The position numbers were made by a program, and so were the translations under genes. The notes beneath the pieces are model-generated. The model saw nothing but the letters and a program-made list of their open reading frames with translations, was not told where the DNA came from and did no database searches. DNA of 64,000 bases from Cherax quadricarinatus. Taxonomy: Eukaryota; Arthropoda; Malacostraca; Decapoda; Parastacidae. Below are positions 29,607 through 40,604 of this stretch, in pieces. Position 1 is the first letter of the stretch. Each line of letters opens with the position of its first letter. The stretch is taken from contig NW_027195514.1 of NCBI RefSeq assembly GCF_038502225.1, forward strand, positions 109,558-173,557, written 5' to 3'.

Positions 29607-32600
29607 CTATCTCAAATCTCGTAACTCCAAGGCTTTATATTCAGGCGGGAAGTCTCTCTCCCATCTCCCCTCATATACCAACCTATTTCGACATTTTGTC
29701 CTATAAATCGTCCCTGCTAACACCCTAATTCTACTGTTACCATCAACGTGCCTCATAGCCCATGACACGAAAATATAATCGGCCACAACATACGACACCG
29801 CACGCTGTACACGCAAGTCAACCCCACCTACATCAAAACTCAACGCCCGGAGTACCGACAAACCTCCCCCCCCCCTACCAAACGCAAAACCCTACTGAAC
29901 CACTCTCGTACCATACCTAAAGTCTCACAGAAATACACAACATGAAAAGCAGATTCCTCCATCCCGCACACCGGACAACCCCAGTCTTCCTCCAAACGCC
30001 TATTATACAACACCACCCCAGACGGCAAGATTCCATGTAAAAATTTAAAAACCACTTCCCGTACTTGAGCAGGCAGACGCAACTGTTGAACTCGCCTCGA
30101 TATATCACCCCACGCATACATGGGATACATTCCTTCAACTCGCACCACGACTACCTCCCTACCCGCCCTTTCTAAGGTACATAATTTTACACAGCGCACG
30201 TCCCTCATGTTCAATAATACGCGAAGCATCGCGTCGCACCAAATTAAATTCCTCCCTCTCCACCACCTGCGCAGGTCGTGATACAATTCGCTTAACCCGC
30301 CATGCATCCCACCCAGTCGGAGAAAACGACGCTTCACGTAACATGCCATGACACGAGCCTCTAGAGGATTGAGACCCAACCCTCTTTGATGCAGTGGTGT
30401 CTCCACCACCGCTCTTGTGAGCCAATCGCATCCAGAACCCCACAAAAATCGATAAATTCTATGCAAAAGACGTTTGACGTCCCCCTGCAACAGAGGATAC
30501 AGTGCAGCAACGTGCCATACTTTGCTATAAAGCAGGACATTAATGACCACAGCCCTCTGATGCAGGGTTAAATGTCGCGGCCGTAAACTATTTAAGCGCC
30601 CCAAGACACTATGTACAACCCTCCCCGAATTGCACGCCCTCATCTGATCGACCTCCCGCATATAATGAATACCACATATAGTGATACGATCAACCACAGT
30701 CCACCCCTCTGCATCCACCCCATCCCCCACCCACTCCCCCAACTCCATAATTTTCGATTTTTCTCTATTAACACACATCCCCGTAGCCTTGCCAAATATG
30801 TCAACAAGTCCCCCAACAAAACCCAATTGCTCCCGTGAACGTAATAACACAGTAGTATCATCAACATAACCCACAAGGGTTGGTCGACCACTACTCGGAC
30901 CCAACGATGTCTCTATTGCCCGCCCACAAACAGCCCAGTAAAAAGGGTCCTGCATACATGCAAAAAGCATTTGAGACATGGGGCATCCCTGACGAATGCC
31001 CCTGCTCATGTGTACAAAAACACCTAACTTGCCATTAATTTGTACTTTAAAACCCGCTCCATTGTACAACGAACGGGCCCACATGATGACCTCATTTCCA
31101 AAACCCTGCCATCTCATAAATTTCCACAGAACCTCTCTTTCCACACTATCAAAAGCGGCTCGCCAGTCTAAAGCCAAAACACCACCCCCACCCCTCACCC
31201 CGCATTCCTCAACAAACTCCCTGATATTCCCATGACCATCATACATTGACCTACCTGGCACACCAAACTGACTCTTATGGATTACCTTATCAAACACTTT
31301 CTTAATTCTATTCATCAATATTTTCGCATATAGTTTATAGTCACTACACATCAACGATATGGGACGGTAGTCCTTAATCACTAACGGCACATCACATTTC
31401 CTAACTAAGACCAACACCGCCGTACGCTGAGACAGACCTAACACCCCCCCCCCCCTCCTTCATCGCATTGAGTAAACGAACCATAAAAGTCCGTATTACC
31501 TCCCAATGTTTGATATAAAATTCACAAGGGATGCCATCAATGCCTGGAGCCTTCCCCTTACTCATTCCTTGTAGTGCCTCCCACACCTCTGCCTCAGATA
31601 TAGGCCCACCCGTGAGAAGGCGATCATAATCATTTAACTCGCATCGTACGCCTCTCCCCAAATCCTGTATCGCATGCTCACTCAGGTCTTTACTTTGCAT
31701 CTGGATCTTACTCCAAGTATCGACATAAAAACTTATCCCCTCAGTTGTTGTTAAGACCTGTCCCTCACTATACCCGTCAACTTCATCCTGCACCACTAAA
31801 CTCACAATTTCAGTCGCTTTTCGCCTTTGTGTCTGACATTGTAAGACGCAAGCAGACGGCTTGTCACCCCACAAAGCCTCCTCCACCCCACTCGAAATGC
31901 GCGCCCCATCGAAAACCTTATTTTTCATTACTTGGATTTGTTTTTTAATAGCATCGATCTCATCCACTGGGTAAACCCCAGATGCCTCTCCCTGTGCATA
32001 ACATTGTCGTAGATGACCCTCCAGGTACCTCTGAAAACCATACTCCATGCGAGTGGCCTCCTTACACCGATTCACATAAAAATCCTTAATTCGAGGCTTC
32101 ACAACCTCATCCCACTGTCGTACTAAATCCCATCCCTCCCAGGAGTCTACTCCCATAGACGCCCAGAAGTCCTCGAATAGTTCCCTATCATCCGCACTTT
32201 GTAGCATCCGTGTATTCAGTTTCCAGTATCCCTTAAAACGATGCGGGAGACCTCCCCAGTCGAGCTCCACAAAAACTCCCCGGTGGTCGGAGAAAAAGAC
32301 GTTCAATACACGCACATTGATTACGACCACCCGCCGAGACACATACACCCTATCTAAACATGCTGCATAGCCCCTACGCACAAAAGTATGCGTCCTCCGC
32401 GTACATCTACCAACCCCAAACCAGACAAGAAGTCACCCAAAACAAGCGAACAGAACCCCGCCCCCCTCGGTTCAACATCTTTACGGCGCACTACACAGTT
32501 CCAGTCACCACCTACCACTGTAATTTCTGGCAGGGACCTCAAATAATATACCAAGACATCTCTAACAAAAGTATTTTTAATGTTAACATCATGTTCAGCC

Positions 32601-32912
32601 GGCCCATATACCCCTACAAAACCAACTCTTCTACTACCCCAATCCCCCACGACTCGCACCACGCGACCCTCCCCCCTTCCTCCCAATGTCTCAGCACAAA
32701 CGGGCTGGTCGCTTTTATCAACACAGCCACTCCACCTTTCAGACGTCTGGAATGAGTCACATAAATGTCATAACCATCCATCTCAAACAAACTTCCTACT
32801 TTATGGTTATGTTCTTGCAAAAAACACACATCCACTGCAAAACGATTCAACCACTCACGCACCTGCACACACTTTCTGACAGATTTCAAACCATTAACAT
32901 TAATAGTTACAC
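29607..32912 (-). pseudogene. LINE L ORF2 copy 1 (endonuclease + RT)
   Basis: Endonuclease begins CVTINVNGLKS, then VCFLQEHNHK, GGDWNCVVRRKDVEP and FFSDHRGVFVEL. RT has KAPGIDGIPCEFYIKHW, DYRPISLMCSDYKLYAKIL, QFGVPGRSMYDGHG, LALDWRAAFDSVEREVLW, GIRQGCPMSQMLFACMQDPF and GYVDDTTVLL, an L1/Tx1 style. The C-terminus has a Cys-His motif CPVCGMEESAFHVVYFC. Breaks lie near 32630, 32370, 31425 and 29855; the last two are in runs of C (about 31444-31453 and 29866-29874). All catalytic residues seen are intact, so the copy is otherwise well preserved. ORF2 overlaps the end of ORF1 and has no obvious ATG of its own here. Confidence 0.78.
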
Positions 32913-34160
32913 ACCTAACTGTGTTAAAGGTGGCTTTCCTCTAGGGGCTACCACTCCCTTTTTCTCTTTGCGCCGGCAAGCACCCAAGGCACTTCCCGCA
33001 CCTTTGGCAATCCCTGTGATATTACCTGCTGTCCTGGACTCGCGCGACCTCCCCGCACCCGTGATTTCCGACCACGTCTTCTTCCCTGAACGTTGTCCAG
33101 GGGTCAAGACATCATCGGAGTCGGACGGGGTAGCCGCACGCTTCCTAGAAACAGCATCTTCAGACATGTCAGTACTTGGGGTGTTCTCCTTGTGAATTTC
33201 TGCCTCAACAGTGTGAAAACTCGAACTCTCCAACTCTCTCACTTTAGCTATCTGATCAGCATCATCTGCACGTAATTTCCCCTCATCAGAACACAACACA
33301 GAATCAGACTCATGCGACGCTAATAGGTCACTTAACGCAGATACAATGTCGGCTTCCATCTCACCTGCCTCTCTTGCTATAGGGATTTCACTGTTCACAT
33401 GTTCCACCTCGTCAAGGGAGGCAGTCCCAGGTAGAGTCACACAAGATGACTCTAGTAGCATGGCCCTATCAACCTCAGCACTCCAAGATGTCATACGCGG
33501 CGATGTCTCGACAACCTCCTCTTCCAGAGCCTGACGGGGTACCTCACCGTCAGGTCGACGACCACGCCCCGATGGCGGCTGGCGCTGGACACACTGAGCC
33601 GCTATGTGATCCAGAGCGCCACAGAGGCGGCAAGTTCTTCTCTGTCCAGGGTACGTAACGTACACCTGGGAACGAAACTCCTCCAGTTGAATGTACAAAG
33701 GAATCGGCTGACGCAGGGACATTTTCAACGTAAATGACCCCTCCTGAAGGCCATTATAGTGGCCGTCAGACCACCTACCCATGGTGACCAGGTGGATCTT
33801 CCCATAACGTTCAAAAACGTCACGTATATCAACTTCATTGGCCTCAAAAGGCACGTTTCGCACACGTACCCACGTATAGTATCGTGAAACGTCATGCAAC
33901 TGGACAGAAACTGCTGGGGTGACTTGCTTACTTATATCCTGGTACTGGGTCACAATCTTCTCGTACATCTGAGTGTCACAAAACTTGACGAAGATCCGTG
34001 TAGTTCCATTCAAGGCGACGCCACACAAGGATTCACGTTGAATGCCATAAGTATCACGAATGATTGCTGGCAGTAACACATTTACTGATTCGCCGGTGAT
34101 AGATCCCTGCGTTAGTTGAATACAAACAGTATTAACGCGGCGGCGAAACGCAGTCGCCAT
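32907..34160 (-). CDS. LINE L ORF1 copy 1 (RRM-like, CCHC knuckle)
   Basis: An open frame; the ATG at 34160 is preferred over 34181 because MATAFRRR aligns with MAASYRRR and MAFSYRRR at the starts of other copies. Order: N-terminal domain with NTVCIQLTQGSI and GVALNGTTRIFVKF, an RRM-like domain with YYTWVRVRNVPFEANEVDI, a CCHC knuckle CRLCGALDHIAAQC, an acidic linker of about 150 residues, and a conserved basic C-terminus (SRKRAATPSDSDDVLTPGQR, then KKTWSEITG). It probably coats element RNA. No stop or frameshift, which marks this as the best ORF1 of the four L copies. Confidence 0.8.
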   Translation of the reverse strand: MATAFRRRVNTVCIQLTQGSITGESVNVLLPAIIRDTYGIQRESLCGVALNGTTRIFVKFCDTQMYEKIVTQYQDISKQVTPAVSVQLHDVSRYYTWVRVRNVPFEANEVDIRDVFERYGKIHLVTMGRWSDGHYNGLQEGSFTLKMSLRQPIPLYIQLEEFRSQVYVTYPGQRRTCRLCGALDHIAAQCVQRQPPSGRGRRPDGEVPRQALEEEVVETSPRMTSWSAEVDRAMLLESSCVTLPGTASLDEVEHVNSEIPIAREAGEMEADIVSALSDLLASHESDSVLCSDEGKLRADDADQIAKVRELESSSFHTVEAEIHKENTPSTDMSEDAVSRKRAATPSDSDDVLTPGQRSGKKTWSEITGAGRSRESRTAGNITGIAKGAGSALGACRRKEKKGVVAPRGKPPLTQLGV

Positions 34161-34195
34161 TGTTGTTGATGTTGTAAACACTCCTCCACCAGGTG

Positions 34196-34244
34196 TCGGG
34201 ACTGAGGAGCAACAGCTGACAACCGCTCAGCACAACGTCTGAGC
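34196..34244. other. Junction between L copy 1 5' end and LINE A copy 2
   Basis: Contains the end of the L 5' leader (GCACAACGTCTGAGC). Exact boundary not resolved. Confidence 0.4.
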
Positions 34245-36548
34245 AGAGAATATTATATCCAGATTAATCCAGGACCTCAAACTATTGTGCAGATGCAAAA
34301 CAGACAGATACGTGACGGTGCTATTGACGGTCTACTAGCTAGGAATGATAACTTTAACTCCATATGTAATGCATACATAGGTTAATGTGAGACAATACAG
34401 CCATTATTATCTCAAACACCACCAAACAGGTGCATACACTGTACTAAAATATGCAAGAAAAACAGAAAAGACACCTTATGTAAAATGTGTAATGGATGGG
34501 TGCATGATTTATGTATGTGCAATTATAGTAACGGTGCCACAATTCATTTTATGTTTAACAAATGCACTTTGGCACAGTTACCCTTTAGCAATGATGAGAT
34601 TGATTTACCTAAATTTAATACAAATGACCCATTGCCATATATTGATGATTATAATTGTTTTATGAAAACAGGCCTTCGCTTTACTCATGTCAATGCAAGA
34701 TCACTTTTTCCAAAATTGGCAGAGATTAGCTAGCAGAACTAGGGCGGCAGTTATATATATCTCTGAATCCTGGTTGGATGATTCGGTGACTGACGACGAG
34801 GTCAAAATAGAAGGTTACAATATAAAACACTTGGGAACAGAAAGGGTGGTGGGGTATGTGCCTACATTAGAAATGGCTTAGCTTACAACTCAAGACCTGA
34901 TTTAAATAACAATAAGCTGGAGATTCTATGGTTTGAAGTGCTGTTTCCCAAGACTAAACCCATTTTTAGTAGAAACTAGTTACTGCTCTCCCACCCAGGA
35001 CCAGTTCGTAGAAGACTTTTCCAGAGTCTTGTCCGGACTTGAAAACAACTGCGAGACAGTAATACTGGGAGACTTCAATATCTGTTTCCAGCACCAAAAT
35101 AACGGGCTATGCAAAAGGTATAAGCAAATTCTAGGTTTAAATAGTTACATTCAACTAATTAATGCAACCCGGATCACGCAGTTCTCAGCCACCCTAATTG
35201 ACCACATACTTTGTAACCGCTCTGAGAACATTATTAGTCAGTCAGGCGTCATTACCACAGGTCTTAGTGATCATTTCATTTACTGCACCAGGAAAACCAC
35301 TAAGGATAAAATAAGCCTACACAGGACAATAAAAATGATGTCTACTAGAAACTACAGTAAAGAAACACTGGTAAATAGGCTACACAATTGTGACTGGACA
35401 GAGATAAGTTGCACGGACGTAAACGATACCTGGGAAAAAAATCAAAATAATGTTCACTACCATCCTTGATAATATTGCACCAGTTAAAGAGGTTAGGATT
35501 AAACGAAGAACTGAACCCTGGATGACTACTGAGATATTAATTAGATAATATGAAATTCAGAGACCAGATGCTAAAAAGATTTAAGGCGAACAGACACGAT
35601 ATTGCAGCACTAAATGAATTCCAAAGGGTGAGGAACAGAGTGAAGAGACTTATAAAAGGAGCAGAGGCAAAAGCACTACTGCTCAAAAATTTAAGAGTAT
35701 AAGCATAACCCCAGAAAGCTCTGGTAACAACTAAAACAGTTGGGGTATAGCCATAAACCAGTAGATAGGTCTAACATAGTATTCACTATCGATAACGAGG
35801 TATGCCACGAAACATCTAAGGTGGCAAACTGTTTTAATTCCTACTACACATCTATCACATCAACACTATTAAGTAAACTACCAGCTGCATCAAATACCTT
35901 TAACACAGACTGATAAATTTCAAACACACTATACAAATAAAGGGGTTACCCCAAACAGTTGTCAACTAGTAAGTGTATCTCATGACTTTATGCAAAAAGA
36001 GCTAAGCAGGTTAAACCCAACTAAGAGAACTGGTCCGGATAACATCTCTAAGTTCCTAAAAGATGGTGCTTCTGAACTCTCAGTCCCTATTGCTCACATA
36101 ATAAATCTGTCAATCACCACTAATACCATACCGGATGGATTCAAGGAGGCCAGAGTTACTCCTATCTTCATGAAAAATAGTAGGTCTGATTTAAGCAACT
36201 ATAAGCCTGTTAGTTTACTCAGTATATTATCCAAAATTCTAGAGGGGGCGGTGTACTGTCAAGTAGTTAAGTACCTTAAAGACAACAACATTCTCCATAG
36301 CTATCAATCGGGCTTTAGAAGATATTACTCAACCGACACCTCCCTAATTAATCTGATGGATTACCTGAGAACTGAAATGTAAATGGGGAACCTGATAGAT
36401 ATGGTAACCTTAGACCTGCAAAATGCCTTCGATACTGTCAACCACAAGCTATCGGTATAGGTTCTGTAGACTGGTTTAAGTCCTACATCAGCAACAGGAG
36501 AAATTGTCAAAATCAACAAAACGGAATCAGAACCCCTGCCGATAGCAT
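34245..36548 (+). pseudogene. LINE A copy 2: PHD finger, endonuclease, RT (degenerate)
   Basis: Shows the 5' part of family A missing at the window's left edge. A PHD-like zinc finger has CIHCTKICKK, CKMCNGWVHDLC and further Cys, then the endonuclease: RFTHVNARSLFPKL, YISESWLDDSVTDD (catalytic Glu), ETVILGDFN, ATLIDHILCNRSEN and GLSDHF. The linker and RT follow with many one-base indels (for example near 34735, 34840, 35440, 35690, 35910). RT keeps TGPDNISKFLKDGASELS and SGFRRYYSTDTSLINLM, and ends at about 36548 before the catalytic box. PHD fingers are known in CR1-like ORFs. Confidence 0.75.
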
Positions 36549-37248
36549 GTGTGAGAAGGCTTTTGTCACAGTTCCACACAAGAGATTAGTGCAAAAGCTG
36601 GAGGATCAGACAGGTATAACTGATTAATCTTCCTGTTTTCCTTACTAGGTGAACCGAGACAGAATGTTCCAGAGATGAGACTCAGATACAAGTGGTCGCA
36701 ATTGGATGTTGAAATCTCAGATGAGTTAAAGGGATGTTAGGAAGTATTTCTTTAGTCATATAGTTGTCAAGAAGTGGAAGTCTGGCAAGTGATGTAGTGG
36801 AGGCAGGAACCATGCATAGTTTTAAGACGAGGTTTGATAAAGCTCATGAGGCAAGGAGAGAGGGGACCTAGTAGTGATCAGTGAAGAGAGGCGACTAGGA
36901 GCTATGAATCGGCCCCTGCAGCCACAAATAGGTGAATACACACACACACTATTTTTGATAGGATAGGCAGAGAGAAACTGAGGGTTACAGAAAGTGGGTA
37001 ACGGAATATTAGAATATATAATAGCCATCCCTTAGATATATGTAATCTCCGTCAAATGAATGTTATACACTGGATTAGGCAATAAAATTGTAGATGAGTA
37101 GAATAATCTGCTAAGTGAAATCACTAAAATTAAAAGCTTGTGAAGCTTTAAAAATATGCTAAAAAAATACTCGAGTGAAAATGATTGAATTTGAGGACAG
37201 GTCTAGCATGATTCACAATAGGAGGTGCAACTAGACCCCTCCAATTAC
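36549..37248 (+). pseudogene. Two CR1-like LINE 3' ends
   Basis: The first (36549-36950) starts with an RT scrap CEKAFVTVPHKRLVQKLE and jumps to a C-terminus with SLASDVVEAGTMHSFKTRFD and the 3' region GAATCGGCCCCTGCAG. The second (about 36951-37230) has VDEWNNLLSEITKIKSL-like and SFKNMLKKYSSEND in broken frames. Both lack RT cores. Confidence 0.6.
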
Positions 37249-37251
37249 ATA

Positions 37252-37709
37252 CAAGGGTTGGACAAAATATGAACGCTTTGTTCTATGACATTTTTAGTTT
37301 TAATACGGAGTTGATCCTCCATTTGCATCTATAACAGCACCAGTTCATCGAGGAATTGATTTATATAGTATTTGAAGAACAGCCAAGGGCATTTTGAGCA
37401 TTTCCATGAGTAAATCTTGCTCATTGAAAATCTAACTCATTAAGAATGAAATTAGTTTTTTTCTGACTTGTTATTCCAATTGATCCCAGCTAAAAAATAT
37501 TTAGATCCGGCGATTGTGGGAGCCCATCCAAGTGTTCGACTTCACTTCCATGTTCGTCATTCCAAATTAGAACAACTCTAGTTGTGTGAATTGTATATTA
37601 CCTTCTTGGAAGATAATGCAAAAACTAACCTGTAACACATTTAAATTAACTATTCAGTCATTCGACAGTTCAGTTAGCAGATGTTCATGCTGTTTAGTCC
37701 AACCCCTTA
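37252..37709 (-). mobile_element. Tc1/mariner relic with terminal inverted repeats
   Basis: Ends CAAGGGTTGGACAAAAT (left) and its imperfect inverse AGTCCAACCCCTTA (right), both next to TA. Minus-strand translation, heavily broken, shows the Tc1 transposase C-terminus: LPQSPDLN (part of the DDE region), IPRxTGAVIDANGGSTPY. The element is internally deleted and long dead. Confidence 0.7.
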
Positions 37710-37796
37710 TAGGTGAGTACACATTAAAGTAATATGCATGAAGCCAGTGTAAAACTTATGTGCTTTTATTTAAGAACATTTTATTCATCTACTTAC

Positions 37797-38033
37797 TGTT
37801 ACAACACACACAATCTGAGCCAGAGCAGAAATTGTTTGTTAGAGGATAGAAGCATCTTCTGGTGTCTATACAGATGCCAGAACAGTTGGAAGAAGCAGGA
37901 CAAGTTGCCAGGCGAGTTGTGCAGCACTTGCAGTCTGAGTCATCACATCCTCCTGTCACTTCACGTTCTTCCTTGAAGCACCAACTTCTACACACACCAT
38001 AGCCGTCATCACACACAGGGTTGACACTGCACT
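37797..38033 (-). CDS. Host gene exon: 16-Cys domain (first in transcript order)
   Basis: 237 bp, phase 1-1, from acceptor TATTTCCAACAG (ending 38034) to donor GTAAGTAG (from 37796). It has all 16 cysteines with identical spacing: CSVNPVCDDGYGVCRSWC, DCKCCTTR, NCSGICIDTRRC and GSDCVCCN. More diverged from the other two than they are from each other. The upstream exon was not found in 38034-45000, where only repeats are recognised. That all three share length, phase and splice context supports one gene, though 14.7 kb separates this exon from the next. Confidence 0.75.
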
Positions 38034-38369
38034 CTGTTGGAAATACAGTAGACCATTGATTAAGACGGCAGTTGGGTTGCTGAAAATGCAGTGTTAGACG
38101 AATCCATGTAAAAGGAACTGAAGAACTTACGGGAAATATAGGTTTATGTTCCTTGAGCCACAAAAAACGCCAAACAACTTATTTTTTTTTTTAAGTCTCC
38201 AGATCTTACGCAAATAAAAATGATAATGCAATTGTTGTTCATTATAGTTACGTAAGTTTTTTTCTGTTGTTCAGGACTACAAATTCAACAGAAAAATAAC
38301 TACCTTAAATTGTGGTTGTTAGTGTTTGTGGATGATTGTGAAGGAGGGAGTGGAGAGGCATGCTGAAGT
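38034..38369. other. Intron or upstream sequence, no feature
   Basis: Unique AT-rich sequence with a T run near 38180. Nothing recognised. Confidence 0.4.
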
Positions 38370-38775
38370 GGTTGGTAGTCCAGTCAGTAAGTCCAGTCAA
38401 GTGAGTCAGTAGCCAGGTCAGCCAAGTCAGCACAGTCATTTAATTCTGTAGGTCAGTCAGTCAAGTCATTCATTAGATCAATCAGTAAAGTCATTCAGTA
38501 AATCAGTCAAGTTGGTCAGTCAAGTCAGTAAGCCAGTCAAGTCAGTAAATCAGCCAGGTCAGTAAATCAGTCAAGTCAGTAATTAATTACAGTATGTCAG
38601 TCAGTAATTCAGTAAATATGTTGTTATCAAATAAATCAGTCAAGCCAGTAGGTCAGTAAGTCAGTCAGATCATTAGAAAATCAGTAAATCAGGTCAGTCA
38701 AGCCGTTAGAAAATAAGTAAATCAGGTCAATCAGTTAGTCAAGTTAGTAAATCAGATCAGTCATTCAGTAGATTA
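38370..38775. repeat. GTCAGT/AATCAG-rich degenerate tandem repeat
   Basis: Irregular repeats of GTCAGTCAAGTCAGTAAATCAG over 400 bp. No constant unit length. Confidence 0.8.
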
Positions 38776-39439
38776 GACGACAGTCCGGGTTATTCACTGC
38801 ACAAGCTTCACTCATTTTAATCATATGAACCAAGGATTCATTAAGGCCATAACTCTCGTCATATCCACCACACAGCCACCACATTACCATATTTAAGCTT
38901 ATCTAATATCTCTATTTTCTTCATAATTCCAAGACTTGTACTTTGTTTTCCTTTGTCTTGCCACTTCCAGCATCACCTGCAGGCCTCCTGGGTGCCATGG
39001 TTCTATGGCAGATGCAATGTATGGTAATGAAAAGACCAAAACCAGAGTCACAGACAATGCTGGGTACGGTATTGGACGTGTGTATACCGAGCACTGGTAC
39101 AGAGGTAGCAGGAAACTAGGGCCTTCCCCGTAAAAGACAATAACCTGACCCACAGGTAGACTATCAAGTGCTCACTACACAAAGGGGAAGATCCCCGCCG
39201 TCCAGCTTGAAGCACAGAATTTTTTTCCGTACCCAGAAGCAGAACCGTTTTAAATTCAGTTTTACGAAGTGTGAAACGAAAATATGCCGCAATTTGACAG
39301 TAGTGTTATGAAGAAAGCGTTTTAAATGAAACCGTTTTAATCGAAAGTCTACTGTACATACAAAATATGGCACCTTTTTTCAGAGTAATAACAATGAGCT
39401 GTACTGGACAGCAGCATTCTTCATTAAAAAAATAATTTT
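38776..39439. other. Unique sequence, no supported gene
   Basis: A 65-codon frame at 38936-39133 has a hydrophobic start but no recognised domain and is not called. Confidence 0.35.
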
Positions 39440-40010
39440 CATGGGAATGAACAATATTTAGGCCATGACTGTGATGATGCAAAACACTGTATGAACAATC
39501 CTTGACAGAAGTACAGTAAGAAAGTGCAAGTATGAAGTGTCCTTGAGAGAAACTTGGTAAAAGAGAACAAGTATGAGCCATCCTTGTCAAACAAAGTATG
39601 AGTGAAGAAATATGAACAGTCTTTGACAAATACAAAAAGTTATTGATTACAAGAATAAACAGTTTAGGTTAACAGAGTGAGAACAAGAATGAACAGTCCT
39701 TGATTATCATTATTATTATAATCAAGAATAGTCCTTGAAAGAAGCACAATAGGAGATAAATTATGGCCGAAATTTGAGAGAATCACAATAAGAGAAAGAA
39801 CATTGATTGACAGAAGTACAGTCGGGATAATGTGAGAGGCTTAATATTACCACCACTGTTACCAGGATAATTAATCCGAGTGCTACAGTATTAACTCCAC
39901 TGTTATCAGAATAATCTGAGAGCAACTGCATTAACACCATTGTTATCAGGATAATCTGAGACCTACAAGAATAACACCACTGTCATCAAGATTGTATGAG
40001 AGATGCAGGA
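39440..40010. repeat. Two degenerate tandem repeats
   Basis: 39470-39830 repeats a motif near CAGTCCTTGACAGAAGTACA. 39845-40010 holds four units of about 50 bp built on CACTGTTATCAGGATAATCTGAG. Both are diverged. Confidence 0.65.
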
Positions 40011-40604
40011 CTGACAATATTGTAATCAACAAATGACAGTTCATGTCTAACATTTAATTCAATAAGTGCTATGACGAGTTATTTTGTATGATTTACGAAG
40101 TACTATAAGAATTTGCTTATTTAGACTGTCATGCAGGTTCCTGCATTGTGGAAAAGTGCGCCATTATTTTGTAAATATTGTTAACAATTTGTGGGTGTTT
40201 TTAGGGATTGAAGCCACAAGGTGACTGTTCTCAGTGAGTGTGCAGTGACAGTGGTCACAGCGTATGGGGTATCACGACGCCCATCACACGGAGCTAAATT
40301 TCTTAAACTGTCTTTTGTAATTCTCAGACCTTAGGCAGTTTGAGTTTATTCTAATACTCACCTGGGCCAGGTCTTTATGGATGATGGGAAGAGGCTGCAT
40401 ATTAGGCGAAATTTTGTAAAAATAAAGTAAATACCCAATTTGTTTCTACTTAAAACTTCAAATACATAAGCCATACGCAGATCATCATTCCATCATACAT
40501 GTACTTGAAAGCACGATAACTGCACGATGTAAATACACTTCACAAAATCCAAAACATGAGGATATTGATAAAATTAGTTTATTTATACAATTATAATACT
40601 TTAT
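40011..40604. other. Unique sequence, no feature recognised
   Basis: AT-rich; no coding or repeat signal identified. Confidence 0.4.

Larger units (their letters stand above)
28690..34195 (-). mobile_element. LINE family L copy 1 (Tx1/L1-like), near full length
   Basis: Contains ORF1, overlapping ORF2 and a 0.9 kb 3' untranslated region ending at TTTTCAATAAAATAAAC. A run of 39 A on the plus strand (about 28711-28749) interrupts the region just inside the terminus. It sits in the large intron of the cysteine-rich gene, on the same strand. Confidence 0.8.

Noticed and set aside
30600..33600. Several plus-strand Pro/Thr/Ser-rich frames
   Set aside because: They are antisense shadows of LINE L ORF1 and ORF2; the minus strand shows clear RT and endonuclease motifs.
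38936..39133. 65-codon plus-strand frame beginning with a signal-peptide-like stretch
   Set aside because: Too short, on the strand opposite the Cys-rich gene, and nothing similar elsewhere in the window.
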